Of a stretch of DNA of 64,000 nt, positions 33,458-45,548 are shown in pieces. The notes under the pieces are model-generated. The model was not told where the DNA came from. It worked only from the letters and a program-made list of their open reading frames with translations, and made no database searches. Location of the stretch: the NCBI GenBank assembly GCA_965112735.1, contig OZ218957.1, positions 1,054,001 through 1,118,000 of the forward strand. Reading direction: 5' to 3'. Each line of letters starts with the position of its first letter. The first letter of the stretch is position 1. Origin of the DNA: Phaeosaccion multiseriatum. Its lineage: Eukaryota; Ochrophyta, other classes. Made by a program: the position numbers and the translations under genes.

Positions 33458-36400
33458 ATGGCGGGTCTTCAGGCTCAGGTCAAGGCCGCAAAGGCCATGA
33501 TGCAGGGCGGAGACCACCGAGGCTGCCTTGAGGCGTGCTCCAAACTTTTGCAGGCCCACGAAGGCGAGCTACAATCAGCCGACAAGGAGAAGATGCTGTC
33601 CGGTGTCCACATGCTTCGAGGCCTGGCCGCCACCAAGTGTGGGGAGTGGGCGGCGGGGGTTGAGTCGTTTGAGGTTTTCACGAGGCTGCAACCGGAACTG
33701 CCTCAGGGTTGGAAGGGGTAAGTAATAAATGCACAAGAATGTGCTTCGTACTTCGAAGTAGTAGAAAACGGAATAAGAAGGGAATTCAGGACTTGCCCCT
33801 TGATCCCATTGCAGGCTAGCCGAGTGTTTGGAGGGCCTGGACAAGAAGAGCTCAGAACTCGTTGCACCTTGGACGCACCTGGCTGAGATTGCAGAGGCCA
33901 AGGCCAACTGGACCAGGGCCCGGGGCGTCCGTCTCAAGGTTGCCCGTCTATTACAGGACGAATTGGGGCGTGGGGAAGAGGCGCTGGCATCGCTGCACGT
34001 GCTCGCCGAGACTCCTGGGGCCTGGGAGGAAGCTCTATCTTTGAGCAGCAGCGAGGAGGGGGCCCCTGAAGAAGGCCGGCTGGAGGCGGCGGAGTTCCGG
34101 CTGAGGCTGGTGGGCCTCGAGTGGGAGGGGATCAAGACCCTGCTGGACAGCGCGGCGGAAGGGAAAGACGCAGCCTGTGCAGCTGCCTTCTTCGGGCGAG
34201 AGATTCTCGGCTCTGATAGAGACGCCGTGCTTCAGCAGTTTGCGGACGGCCTGGTGGCAGACTTGAGGTCGCTGGAGCCGCCTCCCGGCCATGGCAGTGA
34301 GGGGGGATGGGAGGGGCTGCGGCGGGCTGCAGATGGCGCGGCACAGGCGTTGTTCGAGAGGAGCCTGTGGAAAGTAGCTTCGGGCGCCGCTGGAGACAAG
34401 GAGGGCCCCTGGAGAGAAATGTACAGCACGTGTCGGGAGCTCTGGGGGGCGCCGCTGTTCGCAGGTATGGTATGCGTGTACTGATCTGCAAGTCACCCAA
34501 AGGACACGGTTCCTTTGTGTCTGTCTCGCGGTGTAACACTAACCCGGTGACTATTGTATGCTCCTCCAAGGCCGGCCAAACGCTGCTGCCCGAGGCATGC
34601 TCTTGGCCAGCAGTTACGTCCCGCTCGCGCCTCCTGCTGCCCGAGACGACGGCGACTCGACGACCGAGCAGCTGCGGGGCATTGCCACCATATGTGCCGA
34701 GGCCTCGACGTGTAGTGGGCAGCAGGAGTTGGTCGTGCGGCGAGAGGGGCTCCTTTGGCTGTCCTATCAGGCGCTACAAGCCGGTCAGCTAGCAGAGGCC
34801 GCGTCTATTGCCAATCAGGCCATTCAAGAAGAAGCTGCCCCGAAAGTAAAGGCAGCTGGAGAAGCCGTGACGCTGGGCAAGCAAGAAGAGGAGGGGGCTG
34901 CGGCTCACGTGCATGTGGCAGAGGAGCTGCTCGCTTGGCGCCTGCCTTGCCTCCGCTGCTTGGTGGCCGTGCGCAAGGACTTTCGAGGCCTGTCTCACTC
35001 GACCATGGCGGACGAGCTCTGCGCGGCAAGCAGCAAGGCTCACGCGGCAAGCAGGCTCTTGGGCAGGCCAGACCAGGGGAGCGGCTCATGTACGTACATG
35101 CCGTTGGGCGATGCCTGCCTGCTTCTGGCTTACTCACGCCCCGTGGTGTGACTCATCCACATGTTTTGTCTGCTTTCGCGCTCTTTACACTCTTCTACAC
35201 CACAACAGGCGCAGGAGGAGGAGCGGGGGGAGGCGACGGGAGCCCGTGGGACTGTGCAGATGTGCTGGACATTGCTCGCGCCGGGCTGTTGCAGAGGCTG
35301 CAGCGGCATGTGGAGGCGGAGGCGCTGCTCTCGGAGGTAATGTCATGCCTCCAGCGGTGCTGCGAGAGAGAAGGGACAGTCATCGATGAGGCACAGAGCC
35401 AAGTCGTCCCGCTACAGGAGGAGTGGGGCAGGAGGCTGAGGAGCCACGCCAAGTGCGCTACTGCGGAGGGGCTTCTCACCACAGCAGCAGCGGGCGGCGC
35501 GGCAAGGGCTCAAGCGAAGGCCATTTACGATGAGGTGTTGGAGGAGGACGGGGATTGTCTGTGGGCCCTGCGCGGACTGATTGCTCTGCAGCTGAGAGGA
35601 AAAGGCGGGAAACAGGAGGAAGAGGCGGAGGAGGAGACCAAGGCGGTGGTCATTGCACTGCGGCCGTTGGTGGAGCGGGCCGTCGCCCTCTGTGAAGGGG
35701 CCACCGATGACCCCCTGGGCAGGTCCAACACTTTCCTTCTGCAGGCTCGCTGCTCGTGGGTGGTCGAGAGGGAGCAGTCCTTTGCGCAGCTGTTGCGTGC
35801 GGCGAAGCTGGACCCCGCCAATGCCGACGCTTTCGACTGGCTCGGCAGGTGTGTATATGGGCTCTGCTTCGGCTGCTTGCAGCTCTCTCCTCCTCGGCCG
35901 AGCACGACTCGCACTGACTCGCTTTCCTGACACCCAATACTTGTCCTGACACTCACACACGAACCTTTTCGGGCGGCTGTACAGGTGGTACAAGGGGAGT
36001 GGGGGAGACATGGTGAGGGCCAAGGGCTGTTGGCAGCGCTCTCTCAAGATCTCTCCGGGTCACAGCGAGGCCGGCCTGCGACTTGCTGCTCTATATGTGG
36101 AGCAGGGGCAGCTGGCCCTGGCCAAGGTAAGGGGGCGGGAGGAGACGGGTAGGGACGTTGCAGCAGGATGAGGGAGGGGCCTCTTTATTGACCCATTCAC
36201 AACCCCCCCTACACATACATGTACACACATGTACACAGGAGCTCTTTCGGTCGTGCGCCGAGGAAAGCTCTTTGTGGGAGGGGCACTGGGCGTGGGTCAG
36301 GTAAGGCGGTAGACCAGAGCTGGTGAGGCAACACGCTTTCGCAGCAGACAGATTCCGAATGTCCGCACGCCCCCCTCCCCCTGCACAGGCTGGGTAGGCT

Positions 36401-38863
36401 GGCCATGGCGGAGGACAAGCTGCTCGAGGCCTCCGAAATGCTGCAGCAGGCCATCCGAGGCAGGCCCAAGGCGTGGAGCTACTGGGCAGACCTCGGCTGG
36501 GTCTACCACACGCAGAGCAAGCGACATGCAGCGCTCAAGGCGTACGGCAGGTCGCAGCAGCTTTTGCAGCAGCTGCAGGAGGAGGAGGAGGAGGAGGACG
36601 AGGACGGGGGAGGGGAGGGGGGAAGGAAGGAGGGAGGAGAAGGGAAGGGAGGCACTTTCAAGGGGCTACTGCGCGTCTCCTCCGAGCTGGGCACGGTGCA
36701 GCGCGAGCTCGGCTTGTGTCTTGAGTCTGCAGATAGCTTCGACGCGGCCCTGGCGGTGGACGGCACCAATGCTCTCGCCCTGCAGGGGGCAGCAGAGACA
36801 CAGTTGGCGCTGGCACACAGCAGCGCCACGGAAGGGCTGTACAGCGCAGCAGCGGCAGGCCTCGTCAGGGGGGTAGCGTTTGCGGAGCGCCTCTTGTTGC
36901 ACAGCAGCGCGTCTGCTGCCTTCTGCTGCACGTGGAAGACCAAGGGGGACTTGCACACGTACGCCCACCGCCTGCCGCCGAGCTGCTTCTCCGAGGGGGG
37001 GGTGGAGGAGCAGCTTGCCTTTGTCGCGTTGGGCGAAGAGGCGTATGAAAAGGCCTTTGAGCTCAGTGAGGAGGAGCACCGCCCTGCCGCACTCTACGAC
37101 GTGGGCCTCAACCGCTACCTTCGCTGCCAGCTGCTGCGCCAGTCCCTGGGGGAGGGGTCCGGCACTTGGGCGGCAGGGGTGTATTCCAGGCTACCCCAAG
37201 TGGTGGCGCTGAATGGGAGGGCCGTGCGGGCCTTTGAGGCCTGCTTGAAGCTCACGCCCCTCGACAGCAATGCCTGGAACGGGCTCGGGTTGGTTCGCTG
37301 CGACAACGCTCTTGTGCAGCAGCACTGCTTTGTGCGGGCCATCCAGATCGACCACAACCCCTCCGCCTGGGCCAACTTGGCCATGCTCTACATCGCCTTC
37401 GACCTCGAGGATCAGGCCTACGAGGCGCTGGGCGGACTTCAGTCCATCTGCGACCATCCCGCCATGTGGGTGGGACTCGCCATGCTCAAGCACAGGACCG
37501 CAAGCAGGGCCTTGGGCCTACTGCCTCCCTTCAGGACCCTTCGCAGTAGCAGCAGCAGCAATGGTGCGGCAGGGGGTGAGGAGGAGCAGGAGGGGTGCGT
37601 GAGCAGCAGCAAGGGGAAACGCTTTCTCGATCAGGTGCGTTTTAGTTGGTCCACCCCCCCCCCCCCTTGACGGATGGTAAAGGGATGGCATGGATGTGAA
37701 TGGCCTCACGAATCGTGGCCATTTCGTTTTGTGTGTGGGGGGTGCTTGCCTTCTTTGTTGTGCAGGCGTCTGATGCCTACTACTCCGCGCTGGAGACCAT
37801 GCAGCACCCCGACGCCCTGCTGGGCCTGGGCAGCGCCACCGCCACGGTTTCTTGGCGACAGGGCGGGACGGGGGGGGGCAACAACGACAGCGACGGCATC
37901 GTTGCTCTGCAGCAGTACGTGGAGCTCAACCCCTGCAACGCCGCCGCCTGGAACGCTCTCGGGGGCTTGTTGGAACGGACGGCGGACGAGAAGGGGGCGA
38001 GGCGGGCCTGCCGCTGCTATGAGCGGGCCATTGCTCTGCTGGAACAGCAGCGGAGAGACGTGGGGGCGGCAGGGGGGGGGGGGGGAGAAGCAGAAGCAGG
38101 CTCGGCCGAGCACAAGGGAGATGAGAGGTGCACGGCAGCACTCCGCATTGCTCACGCCAACCTCGGCCGAGCCAGGCTTCTCTCCTCCGAAAGCAGAGGA
38201 GCAGAGGCAAAGGAGGAGGAGACACCTGCGGCTGCGGTCAGCGCCATTGCAGCCCTAGACAAGAGCGGAGAGAACGCGGATAGGCTCGTGCATGCTCTTG
38301 CCTTGGCGGCAGCGGGCCGCTCGTGAGTAGTAGGCTTTTGGCAAGGGAGAAGACGACGATGGCGCCTTCTTCCCCCCCCCCCGTCGTATATACCTCTTAC
38401 GTACCTACCCCACCGCTTGTCTTCCTTCCGTGTGTCCTCTTTTTGTCAGGGAGGACGCACGCGCTGCCTTCTCAGGGCTCGTCGGAATGAGCGGCACGCC
38501 AAAGGGCGCACCGGCATCGGGCCTTGGTGGGGCTCTGCTTTGTGCTGCAGTGGCCACGCACCGGGACGGAGACACAGCTGCTGCCCTCAAGGCCGCTGCT
38601 GAGGCAGTGCGACAAGCTCCGACTCACCCCAAGGTGATATATTTCAATGGCGAGGGGGGCTGGCCTGTTTTCTTTCGCGAGTCTTCGGTCCGACAGAGGT
38701 CTTACCAACATGCTCCCACACCCGCATCCCCCTCTGCTCGCCTCCCCCCCCTCCTCCTCCTCCGACACGACAAGGTCGCGGAGCATGCGCTGGCATTGGC
38801 GGGCGTGGGGAATGACATTGCCCTTGCCAAGACATGCATGGGATGCATCAAGCAGGTTCGTGG

Positions 38864-38900
<37 letters not shown>

Positions 38901-38938
38901 TATATATTTAGATGCCATGCCGCTGCCATCCTGACCTC

Positions 38939-38970
<32 letters not shown>

Positions 38971-40345
38971 GCTGCCCTCCTCTGCACACACCATACCCGG
39001 CCTAAGCAGCTCGACAAGGGGGGGGCGTCTGCTGCGGCCCACCGAGGCCTCGTGGGCGAAGTGCTGCGAGCCTCCAAGGCCCCCCGGGGGATGGTGCGCA
39101 GGGCTCTCCTGACGGCCGTGCATCGCGACCCGGCCTCCGCGGCAGGCTGGCTGCAGCTGTCGGCCGCCCTGCTGGACGATGCAGCGCGTGACAGCAGAAG
39201 CCTCGGAGGGGAGGGCCGGGACATGGCCGAGGCCGAGGCCGTGCGGCATGCGGGCAAGGCGGCGGATTCGGCCTTTGCCATGGTGAGGCAAGCGCGAGGC
39301 TCGTCACGAAGGGGGAAGGGTCCAAGGGTCTGGAAGTCGCCTGCTAACCGTACGTGCCACACACCACCCCTTGCCCCTTGTAGGTCCGCTACTCGATGCT
39401 CTCTCTGAGCATTGCCTCGCGGGGACGGAAAGGAAACACCATTGACCTGCACAAGGCTGGAGCCGTCGCGGAGAGTACTTGCGCTGCCCGGGGAGGTGGG
39501 GCCTTCAGGGGAGACGCAGGGGACGCTGCTGTCTCGCTTACACTCAAGGTCGCCGCAGATGCCATGGAAGGTTCGAAGAATGCTCCACTTTTTCTTCTGT
39601 GGTCGTCGTCTTGTCGGAGCTCAGCCCCTTCTTATCTCTCTGCCTCCCCCGTGCATCCTTGTCCAGGCGGCTCTTCCGGCAATAGTCGACTTGTTCGCAG
39701 TCTATCGGCCGCGCTGCACATGAACCCTACGGACGAGCGCTCCTGGCGGCTCTTGGCGCTGCTGGAGGGGGAGCGGGGCACACTGGGCGAGGCCACTGCT
39801 GCCTCAGCGGCCGCCTTTGGAACGGCAGCTAAGGTGCACGCTTTCTTGGCAAGGGAAGGGGGATTCGAGGGGGAGGCGAGCTTCCAGCCGGCAGTGGACA
39901 AGCTCAGTCAGAGTTGGGCTCTCCTCGGACAAGTGCAGCAGCAGAAGGAGAAGGCAGAGGGGGGAGAGGCCGGCCCAGGGGAGGAAGCGGGGCAGACAGA
40001 AACCCTTTCGAGGGCGAGAGAAGCCGTGGCGCAGGGTTTCGACGTGTCTGGCGAGGAGGGTGGTGACGACGGTGACAGGCGGCGGGCCCTGGTGAAGCTG
40101 GCCGAGGCGAGATGCCATACGGCGCAGGAGAAGCAGAGTGAAGCAGTGCGGGCATACAAGGAGGCGGCTGTGCTGTGTCCTCGCCTGGCCGCCTGCTGGC
40201 ACGAGCTCAGCGCGTGCTACCAGCGCCTGGGCAAAGCGCATGCGGCCCTGGCGGCTCTTCAGTGCGGCATCGATGTGAGTGCAGTGCTCCTACCGCCTCG
40301 CTCTAGGCTTGTCTCGCTCCTCCCTTCCCCCTCCCGTCCCTTAAA

Positions 40346-40387
<42 letters not shown>

Positions 40388-40777
40388 GTCGCCAGGCACT
40401 GGGTGGCGACGCGACGCCCGACCCCTCGGCGGTCATTCTTCACTTGGAAATGGGCCGCCTTCTCTGCAAAGCGGGGCGGCTGGGGGAAGCACAAGCAGCG
40501 GTGGGCAGGTAGGTGGGGAAGGGAGCAAGGTGGGGAAGGGACGGTTCTGACGTCCTCTGTCTTGTGTGTCAACCCCCCCCCCCTCCTCTCGTGCGTCTGC
40601 AGAGCTTGCCGGTGGCAGGAGGTGCCCGCGGGTGAGGTGTTGAAGGGGGTGATCTGGCTCAAGAAGGGACAACAAAAGAAGGCGACGGAGGCTTTTGAGC
40701 GAGCCATCGCACTCGATCGGAGCCTCGCCCCCGCGGTGCAGCAAATTCTGGACAAGTCAGACACTTTGCCTACTTGA
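33458..40777 (+). CDS. Superkiller complex TPR protein SKI3/TTC37, 15 exons
   Basis: Exons: 33458-33717, 33815-34464, 34571-35089, 35209-35848, 35985-36126, 36239-36300, 36389-37634, 37766-38322, 38450-38633, 38775-38855, 39010-39282, 39384-39570, 39667-40274, 40396-40508, 40603-40777; 1898 residues. The protein is an alpha-solenoid of TPR-like helices from end to end, for example KGLAECLEGLDKK, SEAGLRLAALYVEQGQLALA and LEASEMLQQAIRGRPKAWSY. The block NAWNGLGLVRCDNALVQ then SAWANLAMLYIAFDLEDQAYEAL has the spacing and sequence of the central SKI3/TTC37 region. Known role: scaffold of the cytoplasmic Ski2-Ski3-Ski8 complex that feeds mRNA to the exosome. It is longer than human TTC37, partly through acidic or Gly-rich loops such as EEEEEDEDGGGEGG. 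The next gene, LSM1, also acts in mRNA decay. Confidence 0.85.
40349..40384 (+). repeat. (CT)n tract near 3' splice site of a SKI3 intron
   Basis: About 18 CT units form an extended polypyrimidine tract before the acceptor at 40395. Confidence 0.93.
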
Positions 40778-40951
40778 CTTCATGGAGAGGCAGCAGCGGC
40801 AGCAGCAGCAGCCGCCGCCGCAATGGGCAAGGGACGGTGCTGCTGCATTCCTATCCATCTGAAGCGCAACGTAACCAGACGGAGAAAAGTGTACCCAGTG
40901 GATGCGTGGGTGTAAGGATTCGGGCCCTTCCTTCTATAAATAAAAAAAAGG

Positions 40952-41797
40952 CTATGAACCCTGGTCAAAATCCCAATCTGCTTGCTCCGTGCCGCCCTTC
41001 TGCTTGCTGTCTTCTGCGTCTAATTTCGCCTCCATAATCTCGTCTGCGCTGACCTCTCTGAGACTGCCCAGCGCTTCTCGCTCTGGGTCAATCTCGCCCA
41101 TCAAGACCACGTTGTCGCCTCGCACAATGTACAGTCCGAGTGGGATGTCTCCATACATGTCTGCGCCGGAGGGGTGGGAGAGAACCGCGAAGAACACGAA
41201 ATTAGTGTTTGGGCAAGGTCACCATCTGCCCCAAGCAAGCAAGCAAGCAAGCACTCACTCACCTCCCACGACGTGCCGTTCGTGTGTTCCCTCTAATATC
41301 ATGTTGGTAAACTGGTCATAACTCCTCATGGTGCCCACTAAATGCCGCCCATCCCTCAAGATGACGAGCAACTTTTTGTCTAGCTGTTCAAACAGGGAAG
41401 CGGCCCCCGGGCTCAAGGCCACCGGACCAACCGGAGGGTAGGATGGAGGCGGGGGCGGCAAAGGCCGCGGAGGAGGGCCCGGGAAAGCACCGGTAGCCAT
41501 ATTGCTATACATCCCTGGCGGGACGATGCCCTGCCGTGGAGGAGGCATTTGCTGTGGCACGTACCCATAGGGCTCGCCGCGAGGGCCCTGTTGCTGCTGC
41601 TGCTGCTGCGGCGGTGGCGGTGGCGCCTGCTGCTGATTCTGATGATGGTGATTAGGTCCCCTCGGCGGTTGTGCTCCTCCTCTCCCTTCGTGCGGGGCCT
41701 GTGCGGCATTTGGGGGAGGATTCGAGGGAGGGGGGTGCTGCTGCTGCTGTTGCTGCTGCTGCTGTTGTTGTTGCTGCTGAGGCTGCTGCTGCGGTTG

Positions 41798-41829
<32 letters not shown>

Positions 41830-41863
41830 TCGACTTCGGCTGTGTACCCTGCTTCTCCTCCAT
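40952..41863 (-). CDS. LSM1: LSM1 (U6 snRNA-associated Sm-like protein) with polyQ/P arm
   Basis: Exons in transcript order are 41863-41263 and 41160-40952, giving 269 residues. The Sm fold occupies about residues 145-225: SLFEQLDKKLLVILRDGRHL then VGTMRSYDQFTNMILEGTHER (Sm1), and GLYIVRGDNVVLMGEID (Sm2, with the R-G-D/N RNA-binding motif). The sequence matches LSM1 better than other LSMs (ERxxVGxxYGDIPLGLYIVRGENVVLLGEID pattern). LSM1 caps the LSM1-7 ring that, with Pat1, binds deadenylated mRNA and promotes decapping in P-bodies. Usual length is about 130 residues. Here about 140 residues of Gln- and Pro-rich low complexity (runs of 11-14 Gln) precede the fold. The start is 273 bp from the divergent BAT2-like gene. 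Confidence 0.92.
41582..41830 (-). repeat. CAG/CAA repeat blocks encoding LSM1 polyQ
   Basis: CTG/TTG runs on the plus strand (about 41582-41610 and 41737-41828) read as Gln codons in LSM1. Confidence 0.93.
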
Positions 41864-42136
41864 AGCTCGGCAGTCACCCTTCCGCAAAAAAAACCAGGTC
41901 CCTCCTCTAGTCCCCCAGTACTGCTTGCTTCCTCGATCCTCTTCTATTCGCCCAGTATGCTTGCTTCTCCTCTTCCTCCTCCGCTGCCTTCGGGCGCCGT
42001 TTGACGGATCCAAGAGAAGAAGGGCAAGGATGATGGGAAGGGGGATGGCAGCTCACGTGAACTGGATGGCAGCAGAAGGCTCCCAACCCCCTCCCCGCTT
42101 CTCACCTCCTCCGGCCCCTCGATAAGAGGGTCAACA

Positions 42137-42600
42137 ATGAGCACCGGTCACAACAGTAGCAGCAGCAGGTACTGTGCGGAGAAGCGTCAGGGACAAGGCC
42201 AAGTTTCAGGGAGTCCCCTTTTCTCACCTGAGGAGGCCCCGTCGGCCGTTGTTGACATTCCTTCCACCCTCCCTCCTCTCCGTCCTCTTGCCAAGTTGTT
42301 GATGACATTCTTTCCCACCTTCTCTCCTCTCCCTCCTCTTGCTATCTCCAGCGGACGATTTGCAAGCAAGAACCTCAATGCTGTGACCAAACCGCGCTCG
42401 GCGGAGACCAGCCGGGGGGGAGGCGGCGGACGGCTGCTTGTGCTGGGCAGCAAATCCCGCAGCAGCACCGGCCTCAATGCTCCAATTCCCATGAACACGC
42501 CCAGTCTCCGAAGGGAGAACAATGGGCAGGATATCACCGTCAACTTGGTTCCTACTGGAGGGACGGGCTGGGGGGCTGATGGTGCTCTGTCCAAGCATTC

Positions 42601-42632
<32 letters not shown>

Positions 42633-42705
42633 GCAGTGAGGGCCAGCAGCAGCGACTTGCACCCTCAAGTCGCTTGGCCCCGTGGAGCAGTGCAGGACCG
42701 CCGCC

Positions 42706-42738
<33 letters not shown>

Positions 42739-42886
42739 CTACAGTGAGGAGCAGCGAACACCCTCGTCTGGGCGTTCGGATGTGCCTTGGACTAGCGGCG
42801 GAGGTCTGCAGCAACAGCAATACAGTGAGGAGCAGCGAACACCCTCGTCTGGGCGCGCGGAATTTTCTTGGACTAGCAGCGGAGGT

Positions 42887-42921
<35 letters not shown>

Positions 42922-45509
42922 CTACCATTATCCCCAGCACGATGATGGGCAAGAGAGGGGCGCGCCATCTGGTCGGTCGGCGCCTTGGAGTAGCAGAGGG
43001 GGACAGCAGCAGCAGCAACAGCACTACCAGGATGGTGCACAGCAGGACCAGTCTGTGGGAGGCCAGCAGCAGCGGCGGCAGCAGCCGTACAATGATGAGC
43101 ACGATCGAAGCTGGAGTAGGAATGGGCAGCAGCATCAGCAGCCCTGTAGTTCAAGCAATAGAGGTTTCGAGGAAGAGCCCGAGTGGAGCAGTCCTCCAGA
43201 AGCAGGCACCAGAAGGTTGTGGGGAGATGAGGAAGACGAACCTTCTGTTCCGCCCCATCAGGCCCCTAGACCACTTAAGGACCCTTACGCGGAAGATGCG
43301 GCGACAGCCGGTGAGGCGGAGGGGGTGGTGCGAGGGGGGGGGGAGGGGAGCGTAGCACAAGGGGCAGAGGAAAGGAGAGCTGGATATAGCACTCTGCCAC
43401 GGCAGCAAGTGGCCGAGAACAGCACTTGGCACAGTGGGCGTGATGAGAACTTGAGTACGCTACGAGAGGAGGGAAGGGATATACCCCATGCTCGTGGTCC
43501 TGAGGTGCCTCCAAGCAGAGATGCGGGAGGAGAGCAGGCTTCGGGGGAAGCAGGGTCTCACCCGAGAGACAAGCCGAGAGACTCCTCACCACGTGCTGCT
43601 GGGGCAATAGAGCAACAAGAGAGCTTTGGTTCCGTGTACTCGAGAGGCCCCCAGAGGCAGGAACGACAGCTATTTGACCCCAAGGTAAGTGGTTCGAGTT
43701 CACTTGCCAACCCAAACCCTTAAGCCCTAACCCTATGCCTGCCCCAACCCCAAGACCGGGAAGATGACAGACGCCACAAAGGAGAAACAGACCACGCCAG
43801 CACAGCAGCCTGCTGCGCCCAAAGCTCGCCCGAAGCGCGCGGAGAAGGCTGCGGCGCGGCGCCAGGAGAGGGATGCAGAAAAAGAGTCGCGTGAAAAGGA
43901 CAAGGAGCGACGCAAGCGCCAGGCGGAGCAGCAGGAGCAGGTGAGTTGGTGTGCTGTGCTGGCCCCTTGTTGTTCTCTCCCACAGGACCTTTTTCATCAT
44001 CTCTTTGCTGCTCCTACCTCTGCTCAGGCTCGCAAGCAAAGAGCGGCTGCGAGCGCTCAGGCCCTCGCAGCCCGTGTGGCTGCTCGCGCTGCTCGGGCCA
44101 AGGAGAAGCAGGCCAGAGGCGCGCGAACGAAAGGGGCGCTTTACGTATATAGGAAGGGCAACCCAGCCGTGATTGAGAATGCCGATTTGGGAGAGGGGGA
44201 GGTGGATCCGTTCCAAGAGATGTGGGACAAATTAGGGCCGGTTGAGGAGCAGCACGGGAGAAGTGGAGGCGGGGGGGGGGTTCAGCAGCCGCCACCGCTG
44301 CAGCAGCAGCAGCAGCAGCTAGCAGGGAAGCAGGCTCCCCGTCAGAATGCTGTGGAAGCTGGGGAAGCTCAGGCAGATCCGACCAATGCAGTGGACCGAG
44401 CCGCGCTCAAGGAGCAGAGGAAGGAGAGAAAAAAGGCCAAAAAGGTGAATGAAGCGAAGGAATTCGCCTTGCAGCAGGAACAGAAGCTGCAGGCACATCG
44501 GATGATTCTAGGCCAAGACGAAAGACCAAATGTTAAAACCGCTGGGATGGTCGTTGTGGAGGATCAGGTTGGCATCGAGAGAGACGGCTTCTGGGACGGA
44601 GAGTTTGAGGTGGTCAAGTCGCGCAAGGAGCAGCAGAAGGAGCGGAAGGAGCAAAAGGAGGTGGAAGCTCGGTTGGCTTTGCACAAGAAAGCCAAGGAGA
44701 TGGAGGCCGCTCGAAAGAAGGTCAAGGCTGCACTAGCTGCCGCCAAGAAGCAAAAGCAAAAGGGAGCAAGGGAGCAGCAGCAGCAGCAACAACAACAGAA
44801 ACAGAAGCAGCAGAAACAGCCGCAGCAGCAGCAGCAGCAGCAGCAACCACAGCAGCCGCAGGAGCAGCAACCACCGCTCCAAGCAGTAGAATTGAGCCCA
44901 AGCACTGCGTCTGGATGGGAAATCCCTCAGCTCGCAAACCAAGGCAGTGTTGCACCGCCCTTTGGAGGACTGAATTCCTCTCTCGTGTCAGGCTTCAACA
45001 AAGAGGTCTATTCCCCGCAACACCCGCAGCAGCAGCACGAGCCCTCTGGCCTCTTGATAGGGGACGAAATGCAAGAGGCGGTGCAGGAGCAGTTTGGAGA
45101 TGATTTCATGGACAGCCAAGCCAGTTGGACCATTGACTCGCCCTTTTTTGAAGGGGAGGCGGAGGAGGGGCGGCAGCAGGAGCAGCAACAACAACAACAG
45201 CAAGGACAGGAGGGGGAGCCTTTCTCGCAAGCTGCCACCGCACAGATTCCACAATGGACTGTTGATTGGGAAGGGGGCAGTGGTGGTGGTGACTATTTTG
45301 CGTTCCCTCCGAAAGGGCCGGCATCAAACGACACCTGGGGGCGGGGCGGGCTGATGGGGCAAGTGAATGGCGGCTCAGCCAGCAGCGGCATGGAGGCCTT
45401 CTACAAGGGGGACATAGGAGAGGTGGGGGGGCTCGAAGAGAGGGGCCTCCCACCACCGCAGCCCGGCCACCCTGGACATGCCTCCCCACCCCCACCTGGG
45501 GCGGGCTAG
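42137..45509 (+). CDS. BAT2/PRRC2 N-terminal-domain protein, polyQ-rich
   Basis: Exons are 42137-42168, 42352-43684, 43755-43940 and 44028-45509, giving 1010 residues. The N-terminus resembles the BAT2-N domain: RFASKNLNAVTKPRS, PMNTPSLRRENNGQDI and NLVPTGGTGWGA, equivalent to LPSLKxENxGxDPNVxLVPKxGTGWA of PRRC2 and plant MOS1. The remainder is disordered: repeated Gln runs, tandem SEEQRTPSSGR units, a charged Lys/Arg/Glu helix region (EKESREKDKERRKRQAEQQ; KKVKAALAAAKKQKQKG) and a Pro/Gly-rich end. PRRC2 proteins associate with initiation factors and stress granules. MOS1 affects transcript levels in immunity. The role here is inferred to be RNA-related. The third intron is 87 bp, in frame and stop-free, so retention is possible. 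Confidence 0.8.
42601..42920 (+). repeat. CAG repeat blocks encoding polyQ
   Basis: Three near-pure CAG runs (about 42601-42632, 42704-42735 and 42890-42920) lie in the BAT2-type gene. A duplicated 40-bp unit (tacagtgaggagcagcgaac...) sits between them. Confidence 0.95.
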
Positions 45510-45548
45510 GAGGCCGAAAACATTGAATGAGAAGAGAATTATCAAGTC

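Noticed and set aside
41863-42013. N-terminal extension of LSM1 upstream of 41863
   Set aside because: The frame is open but has no ATG (only a TTG), and the residues are random-looking. The Met before EEKQGTQPK is the first ATG.
43275-44216. 313-codon open frame on the minus strand, Leu-rich
   Set aside because: Antisense to the CAG/GAG-rich BAT2-type gene. Leu runs are simply reverse-complemented Gln/Glu codons.
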